Counted from the stretch's first letter, positions 54,841 to 63,843 are shown. The stretch is DNA of 64,000 nucleotides from Roseovarius sp. (GCA_021775255.1 JAJFIA010000018.1:30875-94874); one strand, 5' to 3'. Program-made: numbers and translations. The notes: generated from the sequence alone by a model not told the origin.

Positions 54841-55572
54841 TTACTGTGCCGGGGTATCACCCTCAAGCGCGTTCGCCTGTATCAGCGCGGCTTTGATCGC
54901 CTCCACCATGCCCGCCGCATCCGGGGCGTCGGCCACAATGACGCCCTGAAGCCTGGCATCATCCACAGCTTTGGCCACGGCCGGGCTCATCGCCACCACA
55001 AATTTGGGCGCATCCCCCTCAAACCCAACAGATATAAGGCGCGCCGTACGGGGGGAAAAAAGCGGAATAATCACCGGCGCTTCCCGTTGCAAAAGCGCAA
55101 GTGCCGCCGCATTCAGAGGCTGCGCCACCTGCCGGTAGAGCACCGCTTCGGTTGTTTCAATGCCGCCCGCTGTCAGACGCGCGGCAATATTACCCACCCC
55201 ATGTTCGCCGCGAATATGCAGGCACGGGCCTTTAACCCCATCCGCCAGCATCCGCGCCACCAGCCGATCCGCATCGCCGCTGCAGGATGTGGCATCAAGC
55301 CCTTCGGCCCTGGCCAGGGCGGCGGTGGCATCGCCCACGGTGTAACAGGGAATATCGCGGCGGCGGCTTTTGCGGGCAAATGCCTGCACCCCGTTTCGCG
55401 AGGTAAAGATCAGTGCCGCAATGCCCTCAGGTGCAGGCTGCGTACCGCAAGGCTCAATCCGCATCAGGGGTGACAACACCATTGGCACCTCACAGCCCAA
55501 CACCGACCGCAGCTTATCGGCAAAACGCTGCGCGGCTGGCTCGGGCCGGGTGATCAGAATGGTGGGCGGCAT
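54841..55572 (-). CDS. hemD: Uroporphyrinogen-III synthase
   Basis: Closes the tetrapyrrole ring with inversion of ring D. The 243-residue protein has [16 protein letters not shown] at the start, [12 protein letters not shown] near 54-65 and [10 protein letters not shown] near 168, typical marks of this poorly conserved family. First of a run with mic60 and hemY, divergent from tsaD with a 74-base gap that should carry both promoters. Confidence 0.92.
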   Translation of the reverse strand: MPPTILITRPEPAAQRFADKLRSVLGCEVPMVLSPLMRIEPCGTQPAPEGIAALIFTSRNGVQAFARKSRRRDIPCYTVGDATAALARAEGLDATSCSGDADRLVARMLADGVKGPCLHIRGEHGVGNIAARLTAGGIETTEAVLYRQVAQPLNAAALALLQREAPVIIPLFSPRTARLISVGFEGDAPKFVVAMSPAVAKAVDDARLQGVIVADAPDAAGMVEAIKAALIQANALEGDTPAQ

Positions 55573-55646
55573 ATCTCACCAAAGAGTTGTTTCATCTGCC
55601 CCTTGGGTGTTACCTGCGTCCTGAGCATCACGCAACGGGCAGACCG

Positions 55647-56744
55647 ATGAATAAAACGCTGACAATCCTGGGTTTGGAAAGCAGTTGTGACGACACAGCC
55701 GCAGCGATTGTGCGTATGCGCCCCGGCCATGCGCCCGAAATCCTGTCGTCGGTGGTTTATGGGCAAGAGGAATTGCATACCGTTTTTGGCGGGGTTGTGC
55801 CCGAGATTGCCGCCCGCGCCCATGCGGAAAAACTTGATATCTGCGTGGTTGAGGCCCTGGCCCAGGCGGGTGTTGATCTGCGCGGGCTTGATGCCATCGC
55901 TGTCACCGCCGGGCCGGGGCTTATTGGCGGGGTGATGTCGGGGGTGATGTGCGCCAAGGGGCTGGCGGCGGGTACGGGGCTGCCGTTCATCGGCGTCAAT
56001 CATCTGGCGGGGCACGCATTGACGCCTCGCCTGACGGATGCGCTGCCTTATCCTTATCTCATGCTGCTGGTTTCGGGTGGGCATTGCCAGCTTATCATCG
56101 TGCGCGGGCATGATGATTTCACCCGTCTGGGCGGCACTATTGATGACGCCCCCGGCGAAGCGTTTGACAAAACCGCGCGGCTGCTGGGCCTGTCACAGCC
56201 CGGCGGGCCAGCGGTTGAGCATGAAGCGGCGCAGGGCGATGCCAACCGTTTCGGATTTCCCCGGCCTTTGCTGGACAGACCGGGCTGTGACATGTCGTTC
56301 TCTGGCCTTAAAACCGCGCTGCTCAGGGCGCGCGATCAGGTGATGGATGAGCGCGGCGGGCTGCGGCACAAGGACCGCGCCGATCTGTGCGCCGGGTTTC
56401 AGGCGGCCGTTACGGATGTTCTGGCCGAGAAAACCCGCCGGGCCTTGGCGCTTTATCTGGATGAAAACCCGCCTGCACCAAATCTTGCCGTGGCCGGAGG
56501 TGTGGCCGCCAATACGGCAATCCGCGCCGGGCTTGAAAGCGTGGCCCGTGATATGAACGCAGGCTTTACCGCGCCGCCCTTGGCACTTTGCACCGATAAT
56601 GCCGCGATGATTGCCTATGTGGGTATTGAGAAACTCAAAGCCGGGCAGGTGGATGACATGACGCTTGCCGCCCGCCCGCGCTGGCCGCTGGACCTGCACA
56701 GCCCGGCGATGCTGGGCAGTGGCAAAAAGGGGGCCAAGGCATGA
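55647..56744 (+). CDS. tsaD: tRNA N6-adenosine threonylcarbamoyltransferase
   Basis: Transfers threonylcarbamoyl to A37 of ANN-reading tRNAs. The 365-residue protein shows [16 protein letters not shown] near 7-22, [13 protein letters not shown] with the metal histidine, [14 protein letters not shown] near 119, VSGGHCQLI and the C-terminal [12 protein letters not shown]. Start MNKTLTILG; a longer upstream frame is not supported. The first 20 bases around the start are repeated near 61243. Overlaps gpsA by four bases. Confidence 0.96.
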   Translation: MNKTLTILGLESSCDDTAAAIVRMRPGHAPEILSSVVYGQEELHTVFGGVVPEIAARAHAEKLDICVVEALAQAGVDLRGLDAIAVTAGPGLIGGVMSGVMCAKGLAAGTGLPFIGVNHLAGHALTPRLTDALPYPYLMLLVSGGHCQLIIVRGHDDFTRLGGTIDDAPGEAFDKTARLLGLSQPGGPAVEHEAAQGDANRFGFPRPLLDRPGCDMSFSGLKTALLRARDQVMDERGGLRHKDRADLCAGFQAAVTDVLAEKTRRALALYLDENPPAPNLAVAGGVAANTAIRAGLESVARDMNAGFTAPPLALCTDNAAMIAYVGIEKLKAGQVDDMTLAARPRWPLDLHSPAMLGSGKKGAKA

Positions 56745-57700
56745 TCTGGGTATATGGCGCAGGCGCATTTGGCACGGCATTGGCGATTTCACTGGCGCAA
56801 AACGGCCCGGTCACGCTTTGGGCGCGGGATGCTGATCACGCGCGGGAGATGGCCAAAACCCGCGTGAACAACCGGCGTTTGCCCGGAGTTACGCTGCCCG
56901 AGGCGATCCGCATTACCGCAACGCTCAGGCCCCGCGCGCCGGGGGATATTTGCCTGCTGACCATCCCCACCCAGAAACTGCGCGATTTTCTGCAAGCCCA
57001 CGCCAGCGCGCTGGTTGGATGCACTCTTGTCGCCTGTTGCAAGGGGATTGAGCAAGATACCGGTTTTGGCCCGACCGGGATCATCGCTGATGTGAACCCC
57101 TCTGCCACGGCGGCAATGCTTACCGGCCCCAGCTTTGCCGCGGATATTGCGCGCGGCCTGCCCACGGCTTTGACGCTGGCCTGTAATGATGCGGCCAGGG
57201 GCAAGGCGCTGCAACGGGCGCTCACCACCCCTAATCTGCGGATGTACCGCACCACCGATACCACCGGGGCCGAGCTTGGCGGGGCCTTGAAAAACGTCAT
57301 GGCGATTGCCTGCGGGGCCGCCATGGGCGCGGGTCTGGGCGAAAGCGCGCGGGCGGCTTTGATTACCCGCGGCTTTGCCGAGATGTCACGCATGGCGGTG
57401 CATCTGGGGGCTGATCCCGAGACGCTGCATGGCCTTTCAGGCTTTGGCGATCTGATCCTTACCTGCACCTCGGATCAGTCGCGCAATTACCGCTTTGGCC
57501 TCAGCCTTGGCCGGGGTCAGCCATTTGACACAGGCGTGACGGTTGAAGGGGTTGCCACCGCGCGCGCGGTGCTGGCCAAATCCGGTGATATGACGTTAGA
57601 TATGCCCATTACCGCGGCTGTTGTCGCGCTGATTGATGATAAATTGCGTGTGGGTGAGGCATTGGATATGCTGCTTTCACGCCCGTTAAAGGAAGAATGA
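56741..57700 (+). CDS. gpsA: Glycerol-3-phosphate dehydrogenase (NAD(P)+)
   Basis: Makes sn-glycerol-3-phosphate for phospholipid synthesis. The 319-residue protein begins with the nucleotide loop [12 protein letters not shown], then [29 protein letters not shown] and the catalytic lysine region [17 protein letters not shown] near 178-194, with [16 protein letters not shown]. Overlaps tsaD and the YciI-like gene by four bases each. Confidence 0.95.
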   Translation: MIWVYGAGAFGTALAISLAQNGPVTLWARDADHAREMAKTRVNNRRLPGVTLPEAIRITATLRPRAPGDICLLTIPTQKLRDFLQAHASALVGCTLVACCKGIEQDTGFGPTGIIADVNPSATAAMLTGPSFAADIARGLPTALTLACNDAARGKALQRALTTPNLRMYRTTDTTGAELGGALKNVMAIACGAAMGAGLGESARAALITRGFAEMSRMAVHLGADPETLHGLSGFGDLILTCTSDQSRNYRFGLSLGRGQPFDTGVTVEGVATARAVLAKSGDMTLDMPITAAVVALIDDKLRVGEALDMLLSRPLKEE

Positions 57701-57969
57701 TGCTGATTGCCCTGATTGCCCATGACAAACCCGGCGCGCTGCCGACCCGCCTTGAAACCCGTGAGGCCCATGTGGCCTATCTCAAAAGCACCGGCGTGGT
57801 TGCGCAGGCCGGGCCGTTTCTGGATGAGAGCGGCAATATGTGCGGCTCATTGGTTGTTCTTGAGGTGGCGGATATGGCGGCGGCCGAGGCCTGGGCCGCC
57901 AATGATCCCTATGCCAAAGCCGGGCTTTTTGCCGATATTCAGCTAACCCAATGGAAAAAGGTGATCTGA
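57697..57969 (+). CDS. YciI-like protein
   Basis: A 90-residue protein of the YCII/ferredoxin-like fold: [27 protein letters not shown] at the start, [18 protein letters not shown] near 39-56 and [16 protein letters not shown]. The conserved histidine-aspartate pair HD near the start is typical. Biochemical role not known. Coupled to gpsA. Confidence 0.9.
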   Translation: MMLIALIAHDKPGALPTRLETREAHVAYLKSTGVVAQAGPFLDESGNMCGSLVVLEVADMAAAEAWAANDPYAKAGLFADIQLTQWKKVI

Positions 57970-57971
57970 AA

Positions 57972-58077
57972 CGTGTCCAATCAAAATGAATTCATCCAGC
58001 CTCCCGAACGTGTTATGCTTTGCAAACACTGCCTCGTGCGGCTGAATGAATACGCGTATTCCGTTGGATTGGACACG
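57972..58077. other. 106-nt imperfect palindrome before EVE gene
   Basis: Complementary outer arms CGTGTCCAATC (57972-57982) and GATTGGACACG (58067-58077), then ATTCATCCAGCC (57990-58001) with GGCTGAATGAAT (58040-58051), 11 of 12 pairing, then GTGTT (58009-58013) with AACAC (58025-58029). Folded RNA would be one long stem with bulges across nearly the entire gap between the YciI and EVE genes. A GTG-initiated 36-codon frame (57973-58083, containing MLCKHC) runs through it and overlaps the EVE start. Confidence 0.6.
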
Positions 58078-58079
58078 CT

Positions 58080-58505
58080 ATGATGCAGTACTGGCTGTTC
58101 AAATCCGAGCCTTCGACCTGGAGCTGGGAGAATCAGCAGGCCAAAGGCGATGCGGGCGAAGAGTGGGACGGCGTGCGCAATTATCAGGCGCGCAATTTCA
58201 TGCGGCAGATGGCGCTGGGCGACCGGGGGTTTTTCTATCACAGCCAGAAGGAAAAGGCGATTGTCGGCATTGTTGAGGTGATGGCCCTGGCGCATCCCGA
58301 CAGCACCACCGATGATCCGCGCTGGGAATGCGTGGATATCAAGGCGGTTTGCCCGGTGAAAATGCCGGTCACGCTGGAGATGATCAAGGCCGATCCCCGG
58401 TTGGCCGAGATGGTTCTGGTACGCAATTCCCGGCTTTCTGTGCAACCGGTCAAGCCTGCGGAATGGAACATCATCTGTGATATGGCGGGCGTTACGGATA
58501 TTTGA
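58080..58505 (+). CDS. EVE-domain protein
   Basis: A 141-residue PUA-like EVE domain protein that is expected to bind modified nucleobases in DNA or RNA. Family marks are YWLFKSEPSTWSW near 4-16, EEWDGVRNYQARNFMRQM near 27-44, GDRGFFYHSQKEKAIVG near 47-63 and RNSRLSVQPV near 116. Positions vary little from the family, and length is typical. Preceded by the 106-nt palindrome. Confidence 0.93.
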   Translation: MMQYWLFKSEPSTWSWENQQAKGDAGEEWDGVRNYQARNFMRQMALGDRGFFYHSQKEKAIVGIVEVMALAHPDSTTDDPRWECVDIKAVCPVKMPVTLEMIKADPRLAEMVLVRNSRLSVQPVKPAEWNIICDMAGVTDI

Positions 58506-58522
58506 TTTCAGGAGATTTTTGA

Positions 58523-58915
58523 ATGGAATTTCTGAATGTGATTGTTGCGGCCGCCGCCTCTTATGCGTTTGGTGCTATCTGGTACATGATGCTTGCCAAG
58601 CCGTGGATGCAGGCCGCCGGAATTGAGGTTGGTGATGATGGCAAACCGGCAAATAATAACATGATGCCCTATATCATCGCCTTTCTTATGGCCGTCATCG
58701 TCGCCGGGATGATGCGGCATGTGTTTGAACTAAGCGGCATTGACAGTTTTTCCAAAGGCCTTGTTGCGGGCTTCGGTATCGGGCTTTTTCTGGCCAGCCC
58801 GTGGTTGGTCACCTGCTATGCCTTTGGCGGGCGTCCCTTTCGTCTGACATTAATAGACGCCGGATATGCCACGTTTGGATGCGCCATTATCGGGGCTGTC
58901 CTGACATTATTCTGA
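58523..58915 (+). CDS. DUF1761 membrane protein
   Basis: A 130-residue protein with four hydrophobic segments (about 5-25, 48-65, 75-100, 110-130). Begins EFLNVIVAAAASYAFGAIWY and has the family's YMMLAKPWMQAAG. Function unknown. AGGAG precedes the ATG. Seventeen bases after the EVE gene, so probably co-transcribed. Confidence 0.87.
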   Translation: MEFLNVIVAAAASYAFGAIWYMMLAKPWMQAAGIEVGDDGKPANNNMMPYIIAFLMAVIVAGMMRHVFELSGIDSFSKGLVAGFGIGLFLASPWLVTCYAFGGRPFRLTLIDAGYATFGCAIIGAVLTLF

Positions 58916-58929
58916 GAGCAAAATTCTGA

Positions 58930-59010
58930 GAGAAAAAACAAACGGAGGGCCCATGGCAATACGCCAGAACCCTCCGCTTCCCCACGTGCTCCCTACGCAC
59001 CACACGTGTA
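58930..59010 (-). ncRNA. Candidate orphan small RNA with intrinsic terminator
   Basis: On the minus strand the sequence ends in a hairpin CGGAGGG (58976-58970) with CCCTCCG (58949-58943) followed by TTTGTTTTTT, a textbook terminator, although no gene on the minus strand ends here: the next minus gene upstream already has its own terminator at 59156-59186. Upstream of the terminator is a second fold built on CACGTG at 58983-58988 and 59003-59008. The 5' end is unknown and the RNA could extend to about 59100. Family not recognised. Confidence 0.4.
58931..58976 (-). terminator. Rho-independent terminator on minus strand
   Basis: Seven-base-pair stem CGGAGGG/CCCTCCG with a 20-base loop followed on the minus strand by a ten-base T-rich tail (58942-58931 read backwards). 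Serves the candidate small RNA; on plus it could also slow transcripts from DUF1761. Confidence 0.65.
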
Positions 59011-59133
59011 ATTTGAGATAGGTTCCGGCCATACTGGCCTGTTGAAATGACATTAGACGCAAAAGCCCAATCAAGGCAAATGGCAAGTAATTAGAATGGG
59101 CTTGAAATAAGCAACATATGCTTAAGGAATGGC

Positions 59134-59148
59134 GTGGGTTGCACCCAC
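59134..59148. repeat. Short palindrome GTGGGT-TGC-ACCCAC
   Basis: Six-base arms at 59134-59139 and 59143-59148, in the context GCGTGGGTTGCACCCACCC followed by TACG. This kind of GTGGGTTGCACCCAC palindrome is frequent between genes in many bacteria. Function unknown; lies just past the DUF2853 terminator. Confidence 0.5.
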
Positions 59149-59155
59149 CCTACGT

Positions 59156-59186
59156 AAAAACGCCCGCTGAAATCAGCGGGCGTTTC
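59156..59186 (-). terminator. Strong bidirectional terminator after DUF2853
   Basis: AAACGCCCGCTGA (59158-59170) and TCAGCGGGCGTTT (59173-59185) form a 13-base-pair stem with an AA loop. On minus the stem is followed by TTTTTACG. It closes the DUF2853 transcript 24 bases past its stop. Confidence 0.85.
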
Positions 59187-59209
59187 ATGAAATCATTCGG
59201 GCGGGTAAC

Positions 59210-59551
59210 TTAGCCGTAAACCTTTTCTTTGCCAAAATGCTTGGTCAGCATGTAATACACCACCGCACGATATTTATTGCGCTCGGAACGGCCATAGGTA
59301 TCCAGCGCCTTGTTGATCGCTTCCATCAGTTGCGGGCCGTCTGCCAGGCCAAGCTTCTTGATCAGGAAATTGTTTTTGACGGTTTCCAGCTCATCCGCCT
59401 GAGTGGCCGCCACGGTTGAGGCATCGGCATTGTAAATTGCCGGGCCGCAGCCGATTGTCACTTTGGTCAGCAGATCCATATCCGCCTGCATACCGCATTT
59501 GTTTTTCAAATCATTCGCATATTGTGCGATCAGATCATCACGCTTTCCCAT
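59210..59551 (-). CDS. DUF2853 family protein
   Basis: A 113-residue protein matching the alphaproteobacterial DUF2853: MGKRDDLIAQYANDLKNKCG at the start, LLTKVTIGCGPAIYNADAST near 26-45, FLIKKLGLADGP and the end YYMLTKHFGKEKVYG. Mostly helical, no signal or membrane segment. Start at 59551 with GGGAG six bases upstream; the frame extends further but is not needed. Function unknown. Confidence 0.92.
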   Translation of the reverse strand: MGKRDDLIAQYANDLKNKCGMQADMDLLTKVTIGCGPAIYNADASTVAATQADELETVKNNFLIKKLGLADGPQLMEAINKALDTYGRSERNKYRAVVYYMLTKHFGKEKVYG

Positions 59552-59751
59552 AAAATACTCCCATCTGGCCAAGTTCACTGCCGGTTTTACAAATAAATTC
59601 AGCTTCTGAATAAAGCTGGGCGCAGGATAAAGCCAGAAGCGGTGCACACAAAGGGAAAAATTCCGTCGCTCTCCCCCTTACGCAGTTTCGCGCATGAAAA
59701 CGCTCTCCGGCCAAAACCAAAGGGCGTTAAATCATCTGATTGTTTACCGGA

Positions 59752-61146
59752 TCAGTAGCGGTAATGCTCGGGCTTGAAAGGGCCGTCCGGGCTGACGCCG
59801 ATATAGGCCGCCTGCTCATCGCTCAATTTGCTCAGCTTCACGCCGATCCGGTCAAGATGCAGCCGCGCCACTTTCTCATCAAGATGCTTGGGCAGGATAT
59901 AGACCTTGTTTTCATACTCATCGCCCTTGGTCCACAGCTCGATTTGGGCCAGAACCTGATTGGTGAACGAGGCCGACATCACAAAACTCGGGTGCCCTGT
60001 GGCATTGCCAAGGTTGAGCAAGCGCCCCTCGGAAAGCAGAATGATCCGCGCGCCCGAGGGCATCTCGATCATATCCACCTGTTCCTTGATGTTGGTCCAT
60101 TTGAGGTTTTTCAGGCTGGCCACCTGTATTTCATTATCAAAATGCCCAATATTGCCGACAATCGCCATATCTTTCATGGCGCGCATATGGTCGATCCGGA
60201 TCACATCCTTGTTGCCGGTGGTGGTGATGAAAATATCGGTGCTTTCCACCACATCATCCAGCGTTACAACTTCAAACCCGTCCATCGCGGCCTGCAATGC
60301 GCATATGGGATCAATCTCGGCCACCTTCACCCGTGCCCCGGCCCCGCTCAAAGACGCGGCCGAGCCTTTGCCAACATCGCCATACCCCATCACAAGGGCG
60401 ACCTTGCCGGCCATCATCGTATCAGTGGCGCGGCGAATACCATCCACAAGCGATTCCTTGCAGCCGTATTTGTTGTCAAACTTGGATTTGGTCACCGAGT
60501 CGTTCACATTGATCGCCGGGAAGGGCAGGTGGCCCTTTTCCATCAACTGATACAGGCGGTGAACGCCGGTGGTTGTTTCCTCACTGACACCCTGAATCAT
60601 ATGCCGCTGACGCACAAACCAGCCGGGGCTTTGCTTCAGCCGCTTGCGGATCTGGGCAAAAAGCGCCACTTCCTCTTCCGAGCCGGGGGTCTCTATCAGG
60701 TCGGTCTCGCCTTCCTCGACCCGCGCGCCGATCAGGATATACATGGTGGCATCGCCGCCATCATCGAGGATCATGTTACATCCGCCTTCCTCAAAGTGGA
60801 AAATTCGGTCGGCGTAATCCCAGTATTCCTCAAGCGTCTCGCCCTTGATGGCAAACACCGGAATGCCCGCCTCGGCAATCACCGCTGCCGCGTGATCCTG
60901 GGTGGAAAAGATGTTGCATGAAGCCCAACGCACTTCAGCCCCCAAAGCCATCAGCGTTTCAATCAGACAGGCGGTTTGAATGGTCATATGCAATGACCCG
61001 GCAATCCGCGCGCCTTTAAGCGGCTGGCTCTCGCCATATTCTTCGCGCAGGGCCATCAGCCCCGGCATTTCGGTTTCGGCAATATCCAGTTCTTTTCGGC
61101 CATAACCAGCGAGGCTGATGTCCTTGACGATGTAATCCTTGGTCAT
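59752..61146 (-). CDS. ahcY: Adenosylhomocysteinase
   Basis: Splits S-adenosylhomocysteine to adenosine and homocysteine and so keeps methylation going. The 464-residue protein has [13 protein letters not shown] near 54-66, [12 protein letters not shown] near 78-89, the catalytic [13 protein letters not shown] near 215-227, the NAD loop [12 protein letters not shown] near 251-262 and the C-terminal KPEHYRY. Start 61146 (MTKDYIVKD); its ribosome-binding site AAGGAG lies in one arm of a hairpin. Single gene. Confidence 0.97.
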   Translation of the reverse strand: MTKDYIVKDISLAGYGRKELDIAETEMPGLMALREEYGESQPLKGARIAGSLHMTIQTACLIETLMALGAEVRWASCNIFSTQDHAAAVIAEAGIPVFAIKGETLEEYWDYADRIFHFEEGGCNMILDDGGDATMYILIGARVEEGETDLIETPGSEEEVALFAQIRKRLKQSPGWFVRQRHMIQGVSEETTTGVHRLYQLMEKGHLPFPAINVNDSVTKSKFDNKYGCKESLVDGIRRATDTMMAGKVALVMGYGDVGKGSAASLSGAGARVKVAEIDPICALQAAMDGFEVVTLDDVVESTDIFITTTGNKDVIRIDHMRAMKDMAIVGNIGHFDNEIQVASLKNLKWTNIKEQVDMIEMPSGARIILLSEGRLLNLGNATGHPSFVMSASFTNQVLAQIELWTKGDEYENKVYILPKHLDEKVARLHLDRIGVKLSKLSDEQAAYIGVSPDGPFKPEHYRY

Positions 61147-61156
61147 CCGGGTGACT

Positions 61157-61182
61157 CCTTCACGAAAACAGATTTGTGAAGG
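61157..61182 (-). promoter_or_regulatory. Hairpin covering the ahcY ribosome-binding site
   Basis: On minus, CCTTCAC (61182-61176) pairs perfectly with GTGAAGG (61163-61157), loop of 12 bases. The second arm contains most of the Shine-Dalgarno AAGGAG, ten bases before the ATG, so the folded form should hinder translation. A GC-rich palindrome GTGGCGCGCCAC lies just upstream at about 61195-61206. No known SAH or SAM riboswitch core recognised. Confidence 0.45.
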
Positions 61183-61267
61183 CAGATAACACCGGTGGCG
61201 CGCCACGGCAATGCGCGATTATTCCAAGTTGCAAATGGCCCGGACCGATGAATAAAACGCTGCGTTT

Positions 61268-61576
61268 TCAGCCAGTTACACCATCATCATTTATAGCCAC
61301 AACCGAATTCCAGTGCAGCCCGGTTGCCACAATACAGCTTACTCCGTTGGGCCGGGTGATGAAAACCGTAAAACTGCCGGTACTGTCCGAGCTCCAGATC
61401 TCCAGCAACTGCTGCGGGCTTTGCAAGCCGCCCCCGGTCATTTCTTCAGCATATTCTGTTGTCAGCTTCTCAATCAATTCGGTCCTTGGCAGGCATTGCA
61501 CGGTTTGCGCATGAACAGGCGGTGCAAGTGCTGCCGCACCAAATACAAGCGCTGTGCAGATAAGACGTTTAAACAT
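61268..61576 (-). CDS. Secreted two-cysteine protein, paralogue A
   Basis: A 102-residue protein with a signal peptide (about 1-24, LICTALVFGAAALAPPVHA) and a small domain with two cysteines (QCLPRTELIEKL and GVSCIVATG) and the motif EEMTGGGLQ. Closely similar to the next gene upstream on the same strand. The family seems widespread in Rhodobacterales but its role is not known; the cysteines are likely disulfide-linked in the periplasm. GAGGAG precedes ATG 61576 by seven bases. Confidence 0.8.
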   Translation of the reverse strand: MFKRLICTALVFGAAALAPPVHAQTVQCLPRTELIEKLTTEYAEEMTGGGLQSPQQLLEIWSSDSTGSFTVFITRPNGVSCIVATGLHWNSVVAINDDGVTG

Positions 61577-61721
61577 TGTATTGCTCCTCATTCAAGGGCC
61601 GCAATATGGGTTCAGACCTCTGCGCCCTATGGTTTCAACTCCTGTAAATATGGGAGCATCGGGCGCGCCCTGCGATTAAACTCAAGACACATTGATGTGT
61701 AGGCGGCGTGTGAGCGGTGGA

Positions 61722-62027
61722 TTAACTTTGTGCGCCCTGAATCTCAGTGACTTCAAACCAATCCGTACCGGTGGCCACGATACAAGACAGCCCCTCAGGG
61801 GTTGTCAGTATAACGGTGAATGTTCCGGTTTCCTTCGACGCCCAAACTTCAACAATCGTCTGCGCGGTTTGTGTGGCCTGCAATCCGCCCCCTGTAAGTT
61901 CTTCTGAATACCGGGTTTTAAGGCGCTCAACCACCTGTTCGCGCTTGGCACAGCCCAACGCCTGCGCGGGGAGTGAGGGGAACATAAGCCCGATAAATAG
62001 CCCAAATGCCAAAACCTGTCTGATCAT
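61722..62027 (-). CDS. Secreted two-cysteine protein, paralogue B
   Basis: A 101-residue protein with a signal peptide (about 1-24, LAFGLFIGLMFPSLPAQA), first cysteine in GCAKREQVVERL and second in GLSCIVATG; RYSEELTGGGLQ, WASKETGTFTV match the paralogue at 61268-61576 (WSSDSTGSFTV) in order and spacing. Start ATG 62027 favoured over in-frame TTG five codons upstream. Paralogues are 145 bases apart, so a tandem duplication is likely. Confidence 0.8.
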   Translation of the reverse strand: MIRQVLAFGLFIGLMFPSLPAQALGCAKREQVVERLKTRYSEELTGGGLQATQTAQTIVEVWASKETGTFTVILTTPEGLSCIVATGTDWFEVTEIQGAQS

Positions 62028-62255
62028 GATGACGCGCCTCAAATCTGCCTATATGATCCGAGGGGCACACATGGCTGGAGGAAGCACTTGTGCCCCCCGG
62101 TTTCTTCATGTGTCAGGTGAAAATCATTATAACACCTGTCTGGCAGCAGGTATTGGCATGAATCCTGCGCCTGAATTGTGGCAATTTCAAGGCAAAGACC
62201 GCAGACCGGCGATTTATGCGTTTGACCTGGACCCTAAATGCAATAGAGAACCACC

Positions 62256-63164
62256 ATGCCAAAGCACACCACTTTAAGCTTCACCAGCCCCACCGCGCGG
62301 CTGCATTACCTGATTTTGATGGGCCTGTTTCGGCTGGCCTTCACCCGGGGGCTTTATGGCCGCTTTGCCCGGGGCCTTGCGCGGTTATTCAGCCATAAAA
62401 ACGCAGTATTTTTGCGCTCGGCCAACAGCCCACCGTTCAAAATATACCTGGGTGACGGATATTGGACCCGCTTTGCCCTCTACCACACAGAATATGAGCC
62501 GGAAGTGGCGCGCGCCCTGCAGGCCGCACAATCCCATTGTGATATGTTTTGTGATCTGGGGGCCAATAAAGGCTACTGGACGGTTCGCGCCTCGGCCCAT
62601 TTCAGCCGTGTTTTAGCGGTTGAAGCCTCCGCCGATACCTACGCCCAGCTCGTTGAAAACGCAGGCGCTTTGCGAAATGTCACCCTGAAACAGGCGGCGA
62701 TCTTTTCCCGCTCTGGCCAGGAAATGACCTTTATCAATGTCCACAACAGCCATGCCTCGGCCCGTCTGGCACAAGACGGGGCCGCAAACCCGGATGATCA
62801 TACAGAAACCATAACCACGATCACGATTGATGATCTGATCCCATCCGGTACCGCCGCCCTGATCAAGCTTGATGTCGAAGGCGCTGAAGTGGCGGCGCTG
62901 GAGGGGGGCGCGCGGGCTTTGCGTGACGGCTCGGTCATCTTGTATGAAGATCACGGTGCCGATACCGATTGCGCCCCAAGCGCATATCTTCTGGCGCAGC
63001 CGGGTATGCGGATTTATGCCATCGAAGCACAACTCCGCAACCTCACCTCGCTTGCCGCTGTCCGTAAGGTCAAATCCGATCCTTTCAAGGGGTATAATTT
63101 CATGGCGGCACATGAGGATTCCCCGCTTTTACAGGCCATACTGATAGATTTTGCAAACCCCTGA
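62256..63164 (+). CDS. FkbM family methyltransferase
   Basis: A 302-residue SAM-dependent methyltransferase. The SAM loop is FCDLGANKGYWTV near 98-110, followed by VLAVEASADTYAQL near 118-131 and ALIKLDVEGAEVAALEGG near 206-223, both FkbM marks. Substrates in this family are often sugar hydroxyls in polysaccharides or antibiotics. The N-terminal 70 residues are hydrophobic/basic and hold no known domain. Stand-alone. Confidence 0.9.
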   Translation: MPKHTTLSFTSPTARLHYLILMGLFRLAFTRGLYGRFARGLARLFSHKNAVFLRSANSPPFKIYLGDGYWTRFALYHTEYEPEVARALQAAQSHCDMFCDLGANKGYWTVRASAHFSRVLAVEASADTYAQLVENAGALRNVTLKQAAIFSRSGQEMTFINVHNSHASARLAQDGAANPDDHTETITTITIDDLIPSGTAALIKLDVEGAEVAALEGGARALRDGSVILYEDHGADTDCAPSAYLLAQPGMRIYAIEAQLRNLTSLAAVRKVKSDPFKGYNFMAAHEDSPLLQAILIDFANP

Positions 63165-63207
63165 GCTTGCGGTTATCTCTACCCTCTGAACGCATCAGGA
63201 GGCCGCA

Positions 63208-63801
63208 ATGCCCAAACCCCGCGCCTGGCAGAAAATGCTTTCCGGCCGCAGACTTGATCTGCTGGATCCCACGCCGATGGATATCGAGATCGAGGATATC
63301 GCCCATGGCCTTTCATTCGTGGCCCGCTGGAATGGTCAGACAAAGGGCGATTACGCCTATTCGGTGGCCGAGCATTCGCTTCTGGTTGAGCGGCTATTTG
63401 CCCGCCTTGCCCCCGGCGCACCCGCCAAATGGCGGTTGGCCGCGCTTTTGCATGACGCACCGGAATATGTCATTGGCGATATGATTTCTCCGGTCAAGGC
63501 CGCCGTTGGCATAGGTTATGAAGAGCTGGATGCCCGCCTGACTGCCGCCATCCACCTGCGCTTTGGCTTGCCTGCCACCATCCCCGCGATCATCAAGCGT
63601 CAGATCAAGAAAGCCGATAAAATCAGCGCCTGGATGGAGGCCACACGCATCGCCGGTTTTGACCCGGCCGAGGCCAACAGGTTTTTCGGCAAACCTGACC
63701 GGACGGTGATTGCAGGCCTCGACATCCGCCTGCGCTCCCCGGTGGAGGCTCGTAATGAATATACCGCCCGGCATCACCACCTGCTGGCGGAATTATCATA
63801 A
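63208..63801 (+). CDS. HD-domain phosphohydrolase (YfbR-like)
   Basis: A 197-residue metal-dependent phosphohydrolase. The histidine in VAEHSLLVERL near 54-64 and the HD pair in LLHDAPEYVIGDM near 87-99 form the metal site, and the C-terminal aspartate lies in KKADKISAW near 130-138. Relatives cleave 5'-deoxynucleotides. AGGAGG seven bases before ATG 63208. Follows the FkbM gene by 43 bases. Confidence 0.9.
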   Translation: MPKPRAWQKMLSGRRLDLLDPTPMDIEIEDIAHGLSFVARWNGQTKGDYAYSVAEHSLLVERLFARLAPGAPAKWRLAALLHDAPEYVIGDMISPVKAAVGIGYEELDARLTAAIHLRFGLPATIPAIIKRQIKKADKISAWMEATRIAGFDPAEANRFFGKPDRTVIAGLDIRLRSPVEARNEYTARHHHLLAELS

Positions 63802-63843
63802 CCCCCTGCCTTTCATTTTTCCAAAAATACTCAAATAAATCCG

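Noticed and set aside
57972..58077. Integron attC site
   Set aside because: The right side has GTTGGAT, fitting GTTRRRY, but the left end lacks the complementary RYYYAAC, and no integrase or other cassette is present.
59740..60921. Plus-strand open frame of 393 codons
   Set aside because: Antisense to ahcY; no domain or ribosome-binding signal.
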